Positions 52,980 through 61,905 of a DNA stretch of 64,000 nucleotides are shown here, piece by piece (positions within the stretch are counted from its first letter, which is position 1; each line of letters opens with the position of its first letter). Made by a program: the position numbers and the translations under genes. The stretch is from Dokdonella sp. (lineage in GTDB: Bacteria; Pseudomonadota; Gammaproteobacteria; Xanthomonadales; Rhodanobacteraceae), in assembly GCF_019634845.1 (NCBI RefSeq), contig NZ_JAHCAQ010000005.1:62001-126000 (forward strand), written 5' to 3'. The notes beneath the pieces are model-generated. The model was not told the DNA's origin. It made no database searches and saw nothing but the letters and a program-made list of their open reading frames with translations.

Positions 52980-54197
52980 TCATGCCGTGGTCGGCGCGGC
53001 CGCCGCCGGATCGAGCCCGAGCACGACCTGGGTGGGCGTGCTCAGCGCGAGTTGCCAGCCGAGCCGAGTCGCCAGCCGATCGAGCAGGGCCGAGCCGGTG
53101 CCGACGTCGGCGCGCGCGCTGGCATGCTCGTGCAGTGGGGCCGGCTCGATCGCGGCCTCGAGGATGATTCGCGCCGGCTCGCGGCGCAGCCTCAGCGCGG
53201 CCTCCGGTCGTGCCGCGTGCAGGCGCCGCAGGAGCCCGGCCAGCAGCAGGACCGCCTCGCGGCGCGCCACGCGCAGCGTGCCGTTGGCCTCGATCCGAAC
53301 GCGCGCCACCTCGCCGTCGGCAAACGCACATTCGACCGCCTCGCGCAGCACATCGGCGGCTGCCACCGTTTCCGCCTGCAGCGGGCGTCGCCGCGCCGCG
53401 GCGAGCATCGCCTCGAGCAGGCGCTGCATCTGCGCCACGCCACGTTCGAGCCGCTGCAGCGGCGCGTGTTGGCGCGGCACCGCCGCGGCATCGTCGGCCA
53501 GCACTTCGACGGCGCCTCCGATCACCGCAAGCGGCGTGCGCAGCTCGTGGCTGGCATCGGCCAGGAAGGCCTGCTCGCGCGCATCGGCGTCGACCAGGCG
53601 CGTCTGGTAGGCGTCGATCGCCGCCGCGAGCCGGCCGAGCTCGTCGTGACCGAAGCCGTCCGCGAGCCGCGTTGCCTGCGCCAGCACGGGCAGCGCCTCG
53701 ACCTGCACCGCCAGCTCGCGCAGCGGGCGCAGCGCAATGCCGGCGATGAGCCAGGCGAGGATGCCGAACAGGGCCGTACCGAGCACGAGCATGAGGGCGA
53801 CGAGCAGATGCAGATGCCGCTCCATGACCTCGATGTCGCCGAGATCGATCACGAACACGAGCCGCCCGGCGGCCGTGTCGAACACCCCGATGTGGATGTC
53901 GTCGTTGCCCGGATCCTCGTGCACGCCGGGCGCCAGCGCGGCATAGGCTGGCGGCAGGTCGGGCGCGTCGCTGGTGTAGCCGCGCAGGCGGTTGGTCTGC
54001 GGCAACGCCGCCGGCAGGCCATTGGCCAGGCGCAGGCCGTAGTCTTCGGCCTGGCCACGCAGGATCTCGTTGGCGACGATGTACTCGTAGTCCTCGGCCA
54101 AAGCGAGGACGACGAACGCGGCGAGCGCGCTCAGCACGAAGCCGAGCAGCACGGCCAGCCAGGTGAAGCGCGCGCGCAGCGGCAGCGGCGAGGTCAT
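52980..54197 (-). CDS. Sensor histidine kinase with degenerate ATP-binding domain
   Basis: A 405-residue membrane sensor. Span 1 (about 11-33), a periplasmic domain (34-128), span 2 (about 129-153) and HAMP (about 154-206) lead to a normal HisKA with H217 in ADASHELRTPL. The following catalytic region (about 295-395) is abnormal: the N-box has no NxxxN (the segment reads LLLAGLLRRLHAAR), there is no DxGxG G1 box, and only a remnant GTGSALLDRLATRLG recalls the G2 region. ATP hydrolysis is therefore doubtful. It could act as a phosphatase, be phosphorylated in trans, or use a diverged fold. The start overlaps the upstream response regulator stop (ATGA). Confidence 0.88.
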   Translation of the reverse strand: MTSPLPLRARFTWLAVLLGFVLSALAAFVVLALAEDYEYIVANEILRGQAEDYGLRLANGLPAALPQTNRLRGYTSDAPDLPPAYAALAPGVHEDPGNDDIHIGVFDTAAGRLVFVIDLGDIEVMERHLHLLVALMLVLGTALFGILAWLIAGIALRPLRELAVQVEALPVLAQATRLADGFGHDELGRLAAAIDAYQTRLVDADAREQAFLADASHELRTPLAVIGGAVEVLADDAAAVPRQHAPLQRLERGVAQMQRLLEAMLAAARRRPLQAETVAAADVLREAVECAFADGEVARVRIEANGTLRVARREAVLLLAGLLRRLHAARPEAALRLRREPARIILEAAIEPAPLHEHASARADVGTGSALLDRLATRLGWQLALSTPTQVVLGLDPAAAAPTTA

Positions 54198-54886
54198 TGC
54201 TGCTCCATGAGCCGATAGCCAACGCCGCGCACGGCGTGGATCAGCGGCCGTGCGAACGGCTTGTCGACCAGCTGGCGCAGCTCATACACCTGGGTCTGCA
54301 AGGCCGCCGTGTCGGCGCCAGCCCGGCCCCAGGCGGCGTCGATGAGCCGTTCGTGCGAAACGATGCGCGGCGCTTCGCGCAGCAACGCATCGAGCAGGGC
54401 GCCCTGCAGGCGCGTCAGCGCGATCCGTCGACCCTCGCGCTCGGCCGACAAGGTGTCGGCGTCATAGGCCAGCGGACCATGGCAGAGCCGCTGGCCGTGG
54501 CCGCGGCCACGCCGCAGCAACACGCGGATGCGGGCTTCGAGCTCACGCAGCGCGAACGGCTTGACCAGGTAGTCGTCGGCGCCCTCGGCAAAGCCCCGCA
54601 GCTTGTCCTCGAGCGTGTCGCGTGCGGTGAGCATGAGCACGGGCACGCCGCGACCGGCCGCGCGCAGCCGGCGGCACAGCTCGAGCCCGTCCAGGCGCGG
54701 CAGACCCAGATCGAGCACGATCACGTCGAACCCGCCGGCGAGGGCACGCGCCAGGCCGGTGGCACCGTCGCCGCAATGGTCGACCTCGTGGCCACGACGT
54801 TCGAGGAAATCCCAGATGTTGGCGGCAATGTCGCGCTGATCCTCGATCAGCAGGACGCGCATGCCCGTCGTTGTTGCCTCAGTCAT
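54194..54886 (-). CDS. OmpR-family response regulator
   Basis: A 230-residue regulator. Receiver domain (about 9-125): VLLIEDQRDIA acidic pair, phospho-acceptor in VIVLDLGLPRLDG, switch lysine in YLVKPFALREL. The C-terminal winged helix (about 135-228) ends HAVRGVGYRLM. The resemblance is to PmrA/QseB/ColR-type regulators of envelope genes. It is divergent from an LtaS-like sulfatase 114 bp away, so that gene and the DUF347 gene are likely targets. ATG 54886 was chosen; ATG 54862, right at the receiver, is an alternative. The downstream kinase is its partner, although that kinase looks ATPase-deficient. Confidence 0.92.
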   Translation of the reverse strand: MTEATTTGMRVLLIEDQRDIAANIWDFLERRGHEVDHCGDGATGLARALAGGFDVIVLDLGLPRLDGLELCRRLRAAGRGVPVLMLTARDTLEDKLRGFAEGADDYLVKPFALRELEARIRVLLRRGRGHGQRLCHGPLAYDADTLSAEREGRRIALTRLQGALLDALLREAPRIVSHERLIDAAWGRAGADTAALQTQVYELRQLVDKPFARPLIHAVRGVGYRLMEQQ

Positions 54887-55000
54887 GTGCCTAGCCTGCC
54901 ACCACGGCAACGCGCCGTGTTAACGAATCGCTGAGATTGGGCTGAGCGTCGGCAACGGACCACCCGTCAGACTGGGCACCTTGTTGCTGGATTGGCTGCG

Positions 55001-56944
55001 ATGACCGGAATCGATTCCGTGCGCCACGGGCGCCTGCGCGTGCTGGCGTGGCTGGCTGCGTGCTTGCTTGCGCTCTCGACACTGACTCGCCTCGTGCTGC
55101 TGATCGCCACCGGGCACGGCGTGCCGGCGACCGCTGGCAACTGGCTGTACCTGTTCGGCGTCGGCCTCGGTTACGACCTCGTGAGCCTGGTCTATTTCGC
55201 CTGGCCACTCGTGCTGCTGCTGTGGCTGCTGCCACGCGGCTGGCTGTTGCGCCGGCGTGGCCGCTGGCTGGTCGGCGGGCTGTGCCTGGTGCTGCTGCTC
55301 GTACTGCTGTTCGTGGCATTGGCCGAATGGACGTTCTGGGAGGAGTTCCAGGCCCGCTTCAACTTCATCGCCGTCGACTACCTCGTCTACACCACCGAGG
55401 TGATCGGCAACATCCGCGAATCCTATCCAGTGGGCTGGCTGCTGCCGGGTCTTGCGGGGGCGGCGCTGGGCCTGTTCGCGGCGACCGCGGGCTGGCGCCG
55501 CGTGACGATCGACAGCGCCGGCTTCGGTCGGCGCAGTCTCGTGGTCGGCATCTGGCTCGTGCTGAGCGTGCTGGGTACCTGGCTCGTCAGTGGCGACCTC
55601 AAGGATCGCACGACCAACACCTACGTCAACGAGCTGGCCGGCAACGGCATCTACCAGTTCTTCGCGGCCTATCGCAGTGCCTCGCTCGACTATGCGCGCT
55701 ACTACCGCACGGTGCCGATCAGCGAGGCCTGGGCGCAGGTGCGCACGCAAGTGGCCACACCGGAGGCGACGTTCTACGGAGCGACCGGCATCGCGCGCCA
55801 CATCGAGGCGACGCGCCCGCAGCAACGCCTCAACGTGGTGCTGGTGAGCGTGGAGAGCCTGTCGGCCGAATACTCGGGCACCTATGGCCGCCCCGTCAGC
55901 CTGACACCACGGCTGGACGCGCTGAGCGCCGCCAGCCGCGTCTACGACCAGCTGTGGGCGACCGGCACGCGTACCGTGCGCGGACTGGAGGCGCTGTCGC
56001 TGTCGGTACCGCCGACACCGGGCGAATCGATCGTCAAGCGCGAACACAACGAGAACCTCGCCACGCTCGGGCAGGTACTGCGCGACCAGGGCTACCACTC
56101 GATGTTCCTGTATGGCGGCTACGGTGCCTTCGACAACATGAACTACTACTTCGCGCACAACGGCTACGACGTGCGCGACCGCAGCGACATCGCCGCCGGC
56201 GATATTCACCACGCCAACATCTGGGGGGTGGCCGACGAAGACCTCTACACGCTGGCGCTGCGCGAGTTCGACGCCGATGCCGCTGCAGGCAAGCCGTTCT
56301 TCGCCCATATCATGACCACCTCCAACCATCGCCCGTACACGTTTCCAGCCGACCGCGGACCGTGGCCGCAGGGCAAGCGCGAGAGCGCGGTGGCCTACAC
56401 CGACTGGGCGATCGGCGATTTCCTCGACCGCGCCCGCAACAAGCCGTGGTTCGCCCACACCGTGTTCGTCATCACGGCCGACCATTGCGCCTCCAGCGCG
56501 GGCATCGCCGCGCTGCCGGTGTTCCGCTATCACATCCCGCTGTGGATCTACGCGCCGGGCGGCCAGATCGCACCGGGCCACGATGCGCGCACGATGAGCC
56601 AGATCGACATTCCGCCGACGCTGCTGGGCCTGCTCGGGGTGAGCTACGCCAGCCAATTCTTCGGCGTCGACATGGCGCAACTGCCAGCCGGCCGCGAGCG
56701 CGCGTTCATCGGCACCTACCAATTGCTCGGCTATCTGCGCCACGACACGCTGGTCGAGCTCGCGCCGCACCGCAAGGTCGCGACACTGCAGCCGGCCTAC
56801 GTGTGGGACACGCCGCAGCCGCCGCTGCCGGAGGATCCGGCGCTCACGCTGCAGGCGATCAGCTACTACCAGACTGCGGCCGCCGCATTCGCCGACGGCT
56901 CGCTGCAACAGGCCGCGCTCGAGCGCGCCGCCGGCCACCCCTGA
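55001..56944 (+). CDS. LtaS-like membrane sulfatase/phosphoethanolamine or phosphoglycerol transferase
   Basis: A 647-residue protein with five N-terminal spans (about 15-185) and a sulfatase/alkaline phosphatase-fold domain (about 270-580). RLNVVLVSVESLSAEY has the first metal ligand Glu, TGTRTVRGLEAL the nucleophile Thr, and VITADHCASSAG the C-terminal metal Asp-His. It should transfer a phospho-group from a phospholipid onto a periplasmic glycan. The two-component pair upstream, transcribed divergently, probably controls it. A DUF347 membrane protein starts 10 bp after its stop. ATG 55001 was chosen over a TTG three codons earlier. Confidence 0.88.
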   Translation: MTGIDSVRHGRLRVLAWLAACLLALSTLTRLVLLIATGHGVPATAGNWLYLFGVGLGYDLVSLVYFAWPLVLLLWLLPRGWLLRRRGRWLVGGLCLVLLLVLLFVALAEWTFWEEFQARFNFIAVDYLVYTTEVIGNIRESYPVGWLLPGLAGAALGLFAATAGWRRVTIDSAGFGRRSLVVGIWLVLSVLGTWLVSGDLKDRTTNTYVNELAGNGIYQFFAAYRSASLDYARYYRTVPISEAWAQVRTQVATPEATFYGATGIARHIEATRPQQRLNVVLVSVESLSAEYSGTYGRPVSLTPRLDALSAASRVYDQLWATGTRTVRGLEALSLSVPPTPGESIVKREHNENLATLGQVLRDQGYHSMFLYGGYGAFDNMNYYFAHNGYDVRDRSDIAAGDIHHANIWGVADEDLYTLALREFDADAAAGKPFFAHIMTTSNHRPYTFPADRGPWPQGKRESAVAYTDWAIGDFLDRARNKPWFAHTVFVITADHCASSAGIAALPVFRYHIPLWIYAPGGQIAPGHDARTMSQIDIPPTLLGLLGVSYASQFFGVDMAQLPAGRERAFIGTYQLLGYLRHDTLVELAPHRKVATLQPAYVWDTPQPPLPEDPALTLQAISYYQTAAAAFADGSLQQAALERAAGHP

Positions 56945-56954
56945 GGATTCCACG

Positions 56955-57755
56955 ATGCCCTCGAACGACCTCGTCCGCGATGCCGCCGCCCCGCTGGCCA
57001 AGGTGCCGCAAGTCACGCTGCTGTTCTGGATCGTCAAGATCGCGGCAACGACGCTGGGCGAGACCGGCGGCGATGCGGTGACGATGAGCTGGCTCGGCGA
57101 GACCACCAGCCAGCCCCATCCCTACGGCTATCTGATCGGCACCACGTTGCTGGCGGTGGTGTTCGCGGCCGCGGTCTGGCTGCAGATCCGCATGCGCCGC
57201 TTTCATCCCGCGCCGTACTGGTTCGCGATCGTCGCCAGCACCACGGTGGGCACCACCCTGGCCGATTTCGTCGACCGCTCGCTCGGCATCGGTTACCTGG
57301 GTGGATCGACCTTGCTGCTTGCGCTCGTGCTCGGATCGCTGTGGGCGTGGCGGCGCGCACTGGGCACGGTCGCGGTCGACAGCGTGACGGGGCCACGCGC
57401 CGAGGCCTACTACTGGTTCACGATCATGTGCTCGCAGACGCTGGGCACCGCGCTCGGCGACTGGACCGCCGACAGCGCTGGCCTCGGCTACGACGGCGGC
57501 ATCGCCATCTTTGGCGCCGCACTGGCACTGGTCGCGGCGCTGCACCTGCTGCGCTGGGCGACCCCGACGCTGCTGTTCTGGGCCGCCTTCATCCTCACGC
57601 GGCCGCTGGGCGCCGTGCTCGGCGACTTCCTCGACAAGCCGCTCGCCCACGGCGGACTCGCGCTGAGCCGCTACGGTGCCACCGCAGTGCTGTTCGTGTT
57701 CATCGTGGCCTGCATCGCGTTGTTGCCATGGCGACCCGCGCAGCGCGCGCATTGA
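56955..57755 (+). CDS. DUF347-repeat membrane protein (COG4705)
   Basis: A 266-residue inner membrane protein with four internal repeats, each a span beginning with a T-x-G signature and an Asp: IAATTLGETGGDAV (about 29-42), ASTTVGTTLADF (about 94-105), CSQTLGTALGDW (about 159-170), and TRPLGAVLGDFLD (about 214-226). The pseudo-repeat suggests a transporter or channel made from duplicated hairpins with acidic residues in the membrane. Function is unknown to me. The gene follows the sulfatase by 10 bp with a GAGG ribosome site, so it belongs to the same transcript and ends at a bidirectional terminator. Confidence 0.88.
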   Translation: MPSNDLVRDAAAPLAKVPQVTLLFWIVKIAATTLGETGGDAVTMSWLGETTSQPHPYGYLIGTTLLAVVFAAAVWLQIRMRRFHPAPYWFAIVASTTVGTTLADFVDRSLGIGYLGGSTLLLALVLGSLWAWRRALGTVAVDSVTGPRAEAYYWFTIMCSQTLGTALGDWTADSAGLGYDGGIAIFGAALALVAALHLLRWATPTLLFWAAFILTRPLGAVLGDFLDKPLAHGGLALSRYGATAVLFVFIVACIALLPWRPAQRAH

Positions 57756-57772
57756 CGGGCCGCAACGGACGC

Positions 57773-57802
57773 AAAAAAAAACCCGCCTCGCGGCGGGTTT
57801 TC
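57773..57802. terminator. Bidirectional intrinsic terminator
   Basis: A 10-bp stem (57778-57787 with 57792-57801) with a TCGC loop. On the minus strand it is followed by nine T residues (from 57781 down to 57773), ending the rpmB-rpmG message. On the plus strand TTTTCTT follows the GC stem, ending the sulfatase/DUF347 message. Confidence 0.93.
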
Positions 57803-57869
57803 TTGCTGACCTGCGGTGTTGCCAGCCGGTGCGCGCCGTCGCGACGCGCCGGACCGGCGCCGCCCATCG

Positions 57870-58034
57870 TCACTTGATCTTGCCTTCCTTGTACTCGACG
57901 TGCTTGCGCACGACCGGGTCGTACTTCTTGACCGCCATCTTTTCCGGCGTGTTCTTCTTGTTCTTGTCGGTGGTGTAGAAATGGCCGGTGCCGGCCGAGG
58001 AGATCAGACGGATCTTGTCGCGCTTGGATGCCAT
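57870..58034 (-). CDS. rpmG: 50S ribosomal protein L33
   Basis: A 54-residue ribosomal protein, read directly from the minus strand. It begins [20 protein letters not shown] and ends YKEGKIK, the usual L33 pattern. It has no cysteines, so it is the zinc-free C- form. It lies 13 bp downstream of rpmB and upstream of a strong terminator. Both are typical of gammaproteobacteria. Confidence 0.97.
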   Translation of the reverse strand: MASKRDKIRLISSAGTGHFYTTDKNKKNTPEKMAVKKYDPVVRKHVEYKEGKIK

Positions 58035-58047
58035 GGTTGCCTACTCC

Positions 58048-58284
58048 TCAGATCTTTTCGCCGCGCTTGCGCAGGTCGGCGAGAACGACTTCGATGCCCT
58101 TCTTGTCGATCGTGCGCAGTCCGTGACTGGACACGCGCAGGGACACCCAGCGCTTCTCGCTCGGCACCCAGAAGCGGCGCTCGTGCAGGTTCGGCAGCCA
58201 GCGGCGCCGGGTCTTGTTGTTGGCATGGGAAACATTGTTGCCGGACTGGAAACTCTTGCCGGTGACTTGGCACACCTTGGACAT
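58048..58284 (-). CDS. rpmB: 50S ribosomal protein L28
   Basis: A 78-residue ribosomal protein. [23 protein letters not shown] and [21 protein letters not shown] fragments are diagnostic. ATG 58284 was chosen at the family start; the frame is open further upstream but not coding. Expressed from a minus-strand promoter about 170 bp upstream. Confidence 0.97.
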   Translation of the reverse strand: MSKVCQVTGKSFQSGNNVSHANNKTRRRWLPNLHERRFWVPSEKRWVSLRVSSHGLRTIDKKGIEVVLADLRKRGEKI

Positions 58285-58577
58285 GGTCGAACCTCGCGGT
58301 GGACGATGCCGCCCTTGGCCAGGACGGCGGCGGCCCGGCGGCGACGTGGCGCCTTGCGATGCCGGAAGTGCTGCAGCACGGCGCGGGCGGATCGCAAGAC
58401 CGCCTGTCCGCGCCAGCCCACAAGGGCCAGATAGCTGCAGCGAGCCGGGCTTTATAGCCCAATTTGGCGCACGCAGCAAGCCGGTACCGCGGCGCCCAGC
58501 CAGGCTGCCGCCGGACTGCGCCTGTCGCATTGCAGCATGCTGTTAAGCTCGGCCGATCCCTTGCCCGGGGGCCTGTC
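58285..58577. other. Intergenic region between rpmB and ppc
   Basis: A 293-bp divergent gap. It carries the rpmB promoter (listed separately) and a roughly 160-base leader of the rpmBG mRNA (58285-58444). No gene or clear ribosomal protein-binding structure was identified. The ppc promoter must be in 58480-58577 but no convincing hexamer pair is seen. Confidence 0.55.
58451..58479 (-). promoter_or_regulatory. Sigma-70 promoter of rpmB-rpmG
   Basis: Minus strand: TTGCTG at 58479-58474 and TATAAA at 58456-58451, with a 17-bp spacer. The -10 matches five of six bases. It stands out as an AT-rich island and would start RNA near 58444. Confidence 0.7.
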
Positions 58578-61274
58578 ATGCCCACGACCCGACCCGCCGA
58601 CCCCGAACCGACCGATCCCGCGCTGCGCGAGGACGTGCGTCGGCTCGGTGCGCTCGTGGGCGAGCTGCTGGTCGAGCAGCTGGGCACCGCGTTCTTCGAA
58701 CGCATCGAGGTGTTACGCACGACCGCCATCGCGCGGCGCCGCGACGGGGTGGCGCTCGCCACATTGGCCGGCGCGCTGGCCGGCCTCGACGCGGCCAACG
58801 CGCAGGCGCTGGCGCGCGCGTTCTCGCTGTACTTCCAGGTCGTCAACGTGGCCGAACGCGTGCAGCGCATCCGGCGCCGGCGCGCCTACCAGATCGCCGG
58901 CGCCAGGCCGCAGCCCGACGGGCTGCACGACGTGCTGACGCGCCTGCGCGATGCAGGTGTCGGCGCCGACGTGCTGCTGGCGACGCTGCCGCGGCTCGAC
59001 ATCGAACCCGTGCTGACCGCGCATCCGACCGAGGTGTCGCGACGTGCCCTGCTCGAAAAGGAGCAGGAAATCGTCCGCACGCTCATCAACGGCCTGGTCG
59101 GACCACATACGCCGGCCGAGCGGCGCGCCGACTGGGCGCGCCTGCGCATGGCGCTAACCAGCGCCTGGCAGACTGCCGACACCACCCACGAGCGCCCCGG
59201 CGTGCTCGATGAACTCGACCACGTCGACTACTACCTCGCCGAACCGATCTATCGCGTGATCCCGGTGTTCTACGAGGCGTTCGAGCAGGCCATGGTCGAC
59301 GTCTACGGCACCTGCCCCGCACTGCCGCGCATGGTGCGCTTCGCCAACTGGGTCGGCGGCGACATGGACGGCAATCCCAACGCCCATGCCGGCACCGCCG
59401 CGGCAACGTTGCGCCAGCAGCGCCGCGTGGTCATCAGGCGCTATCGCGCGGAATGCACCCAACTGGCGCAGTTGCTCAGCCAGACGCTCGACCGCGTCGG
59501 CGTGTCGGCCGCGCTGCAGCAACGGCTCACCGACTATCGTCAGCGCCTGCCGCAGGTAGCGGCAAGGATCCGCCCGCGGCATGCCAACATGCCCTATCGC
59601 TGCCTGCTGCAGTTCATCGGTGCGCGGCTGGCGGCGACCAGCCATGATGGCCCCGACGCCTACGCCGACGCCACCGAGTTCTGCCACGACATCCAAGCGA
59701 TCGCCGACAGCCTGCGCGAGAACGCCGGCGCACACGCGGGCTGGTTCGCAGTGCGGCGCCTGCTGTGGCGCAGCCGCAGTTTCGGCTTCCATCTGGCGCG
59801 GCTCGACACGCGCCAGGACGCACGCGTGTACGCGCGCGTGCTCGCTGCCGCGCTCGGCCACTGGCCGGAAGCGGCCGATCGACGCGCGAGCCTGCTGGCG
59901 CCCTACGCCAGCGGCGCGCGCCGGCTGCCGGTCGCCGCCGACGATCGGGCGGTGGTCGAGGCGGTCGCCGTGTTCGCGACGCTGGCCGATGCGCGTGCGC
60001 GCCATGGCGATGACGCGCTCGGCCTGCACATCATCAGCATGGCCGGCTGCGTGGCCGACCTGCTCGGCGTGCTCGCGTTGGCGCGCGCCGCCGGTCTCGT
60101 CGACGACGCTGGCCACGTGCCGCTCGACATCGCGCCGTTGTTCGAGACGATCACCGACCTGCATGGCGCCGCCGAGACCTTCGGTGCGCTGCTGGCCGAG
60201 CCGGTCTACCGCGACCACTTGGCCGCGCGCGGCCAGCGCCAGGTCGTCATGCTTGGCTACTCCGACAGCGCCAAGGACGGCGGCATCCTTGCCGCACGTT
60301 TCGCGCTGCAACGCGCGCAGGTCGAACTGCTCGAGGTCGCGCGCAAGGCCGGCGTGCGCATCGAGTTCTTCCACGGGCGCGGCGGTTCGGTCAGCCGCGG
60401 CGGCGGCAAGACCTCGCGCGCCGTGATGGCGGCGCCGCGCGGCACCATCGACGGTCACCTGCGCGTGACCGAACAGGGCGAGATCATCCACCAGAAGTAC
60501 GCGATCCGCGCACTGGCGCTGCGCACGCTCGAGCAGAGCGTCGGCGCGGTGCTGCTGGCGACGCTGCGCCCGCGCCCGCCCGAGCCGCGCGAGACACGCT
60601 GGCGCGAGGTCATGGGGGCGCTCGCCGCGCACGGGGAGCAGGCCTACCGCGAGCTGCTGCAGGCGCCCGCGTTCGCCACCTACTTTCGCAGCGCCACGCC
60701 TATCGACGTGATCGAACGCATGACGCTAGGCTCGCGCCCGGCGCGCCGCGGTGGCGCCAGCCTCGATGCGCTGCGTGCGATCCCGTGGGTTTTCGCGTGG
60801 ACGCAGTCGCGCGCCGGCCTCACCGCCTGGTACGGCGTCGGCAGCGCGGTCGATCGGCTGTGCGCCGACGGCCACGAGGCCACGCTGCGCGAGATGGCGT
60901 GCGACTGGGCGTTCTTCCGCACCCTGCTCGAAGATCTCGAAATGCAGTTGGCCAAGTGCGATCTCGACATCGCCGAACGCTTCTCGCAGCTGGCCGGCCC
61001 ACTGCACGAGCAGTTCTTCCCGCGCATCCGCGCCGAATTCGAGCGCAGCGTCGGCGGCGTGCTGCGCCTGCGCCAGCGTGGGCGCCTGCTGGCCGACGAT
61101 GCGCGGCTCGCGCAGTCGATCGCACTGCGCAACCCCTACATCGATCCGATGAGCCTCGTGCAGGTGGATCTGCTGCGGCGCTGGCGTGCCGGCGAGGACG
61201 ACGATGCTGAGCTGTTCGCGGCCCTCGCCGCCTCGGTGCACGGAGTCGCGCTGGGGCTGCAGAACAGCGGCTGA
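58578..61274 (+). CDS. ppc: Phosphoenolpyruvate carboxylase
   Basis: An 898-residue PEP carboxylase that forms oxaloacetate from PEP and bicarbonate, refilling the TCA cycle. [11 protein letters not shown] carries the essential histidine, [10 protein letters not shown] the metal/PEP region, [12 protein letters not shown] and [14 protein letters not shown] the active-site loops with the catalytic Arg, and [17 protein letters not shown] the aspartate effector region. The C-terminus ends GLQNSG, close to the strict QNTG of the family, which contributes to the active site. ATG 58578 was chosen; upstream in-frame starts add unrelated residues. Anaplerosis suits an organism equipped for acetate and amino acid use. 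Confidence 0.97.
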   Translation: MPTTRPADPEPTDPALREDVRRLGALVGELLVEQLGTAFFERIEVLRTTAIARRRDGVALATLAGALAGLDAANAQALARAFSLYFQVVNVAERVQRIRRRRAYQIAGARPQPDGLHDVLTRLRDAGVGADVLLATLPRLDIEPVLTAHPTEVSRRALLEKEQEIVRTLINGLVGPHTPAERRADWARLRMALTSAWQTADTTHERPGVLDELDHVDYYLAEPIYRVIPVFYEAFEQAMVDVYGTCPALPRMVRFANWVGGDMDGNPNAHAGTAAATLRQQRRVVIRRYRAECTQLAQLLSQTLDRVGVSAALQQRLTDYRQRLPQVAARIRPRHANMPYRCLLQFIGARLAATSHDGPDAYADATEFCHDIQAIADSLRENAGAHAGWFAVRRLLWRSRSFGFHLARLDTRQDARVYARVLAAALGHWPEAADRRASLLAPYASGARRLPVAADDRAVVEAVAVFATLADARARHGDDALGLHIISMAGCVADLLGVLALARAAGLVDDAGHVPLDIAPLFETITDLHGAAETFGALLAEPVYRDHLAARGQRQVVMLGYSDSAKDGGILAARFALQRAQVELLEVARKAGVRIEFFHGRGGSVSRGGGKTSRAVMAAPRGTIDGHLRVTEQGEIIHQKYAIRALALRTLEQSVGAVLLATLRPRPPEPRETRWREVMGALAAHGEQAYRELLQAPAFATYFRSATPIDVIERMTLGSRPARRGGASLDALRAIPWVFAWTQSRAGLTAWYGVGSAVDRLCADGHEATLREMACDWAFFRTLLEDLEMQLAKCDLDIAERFSQLAGPLHEQFFPRIRAEFERSVGGVLRLRQRGRLLADDARLAQSIALRNPYIDPMSLVQVDLLRRWRAGEDDDAELFAALAASVHGVALGLQNSG

Positions 61275-61290
61275 GGCTGGAGCCGCGCGC

Positions 61291-61896
61291 TCAGGCGGCG
61301 CTGCCGAAGAACATGAGGTAGACCAGGCGCCCGTTGGCGAGGCTGTCGCCAAAGCCCTCGCCCGCGCTGTGCCAGAACCACGGCCGCAGCAGCACGAGGC
61401 GGTTGAAGCGCATCGACGCGCTCATGGTCAGTTCCCACGCCGCGGTGTCGTTGCTGTCGCGCTCGATGATGTCCTGGTGCAACTCCTGCATCGAGGCGTA
61501 ACCCATCGCATGCAGTTCCTCGAGGCTGGTCGGGCCGCGTTCGCTGTTGCTGCGCTTGTGGCGGAAGAAGTCGGTACCGCCGCGGCAATGCTCGGGCAGG
61601 GTGAGGTAGAGGATGCCCGACCAGTGCGACTGGTCCACGTGCACGCGTGCGCGCCCGACATCGCCGGCCAGCGTGATGCGGCACTTGGCATGCGACTGCG
61701 GCGGGTCGAGCAGCCGCAACGGTTCGCCGAGGATGCGCGACACCTGCGGCACGAGGCCATCGAGCTGGATGCGTTCGAGCGAGTTGCGGCCCGGGAACGC
61801 GCCATTCTGCGGCGGATAGGTCAGGCGCAGCGCGGCAGCGCGCAATGCGTGCGGATCGCTGAGGAAATCATCGACGATGACGATCGAGGTCGGCAT
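61291..61896 (-). CDS. DUF6445-type protein, putative Fe(II)/2-oxoglutarate dioxygenase fold
   Basis: A 201-residue protein. IVIVDDFLSDPHALRAAAL at the start and the layout match a DUF6445-like family. RVHVDQSHWSGILYLT gives an HxD pair and the later LRPWFWHSAGEGFG a distal histidine, with NGRLVYLMFF near the end supplying an Arg. This is the HxD...H...R pattern of 2-oxoglutarate dioxygenases. Substrate unknown. It starts 9 bp downstream of the glycosyltransferase stop, so the two are co-transcribed and may modify the same glycan or protein. Confidence 0.78.
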   Translation of the reverse strand: MPTSIVIVDDFLSDPHALRAAALRLTYPPQNGAFPGRNSLERIQLDGLVPQVSRILGEPLRLLDPPQSHAKCRITLAGDVGRARVHVDQSHWSGILYLTLPEHCRGGTDFFRHKRSNSERGPTSLEELHAMGYASMQELHQDIIERDSNDTAAWELTMSASMRFNRLVLLRPWFWHSAGEGFGDSLANGRLVYLMFFGSAA

Positions 61897-61905
61897 GGCT
61901 TGCGC

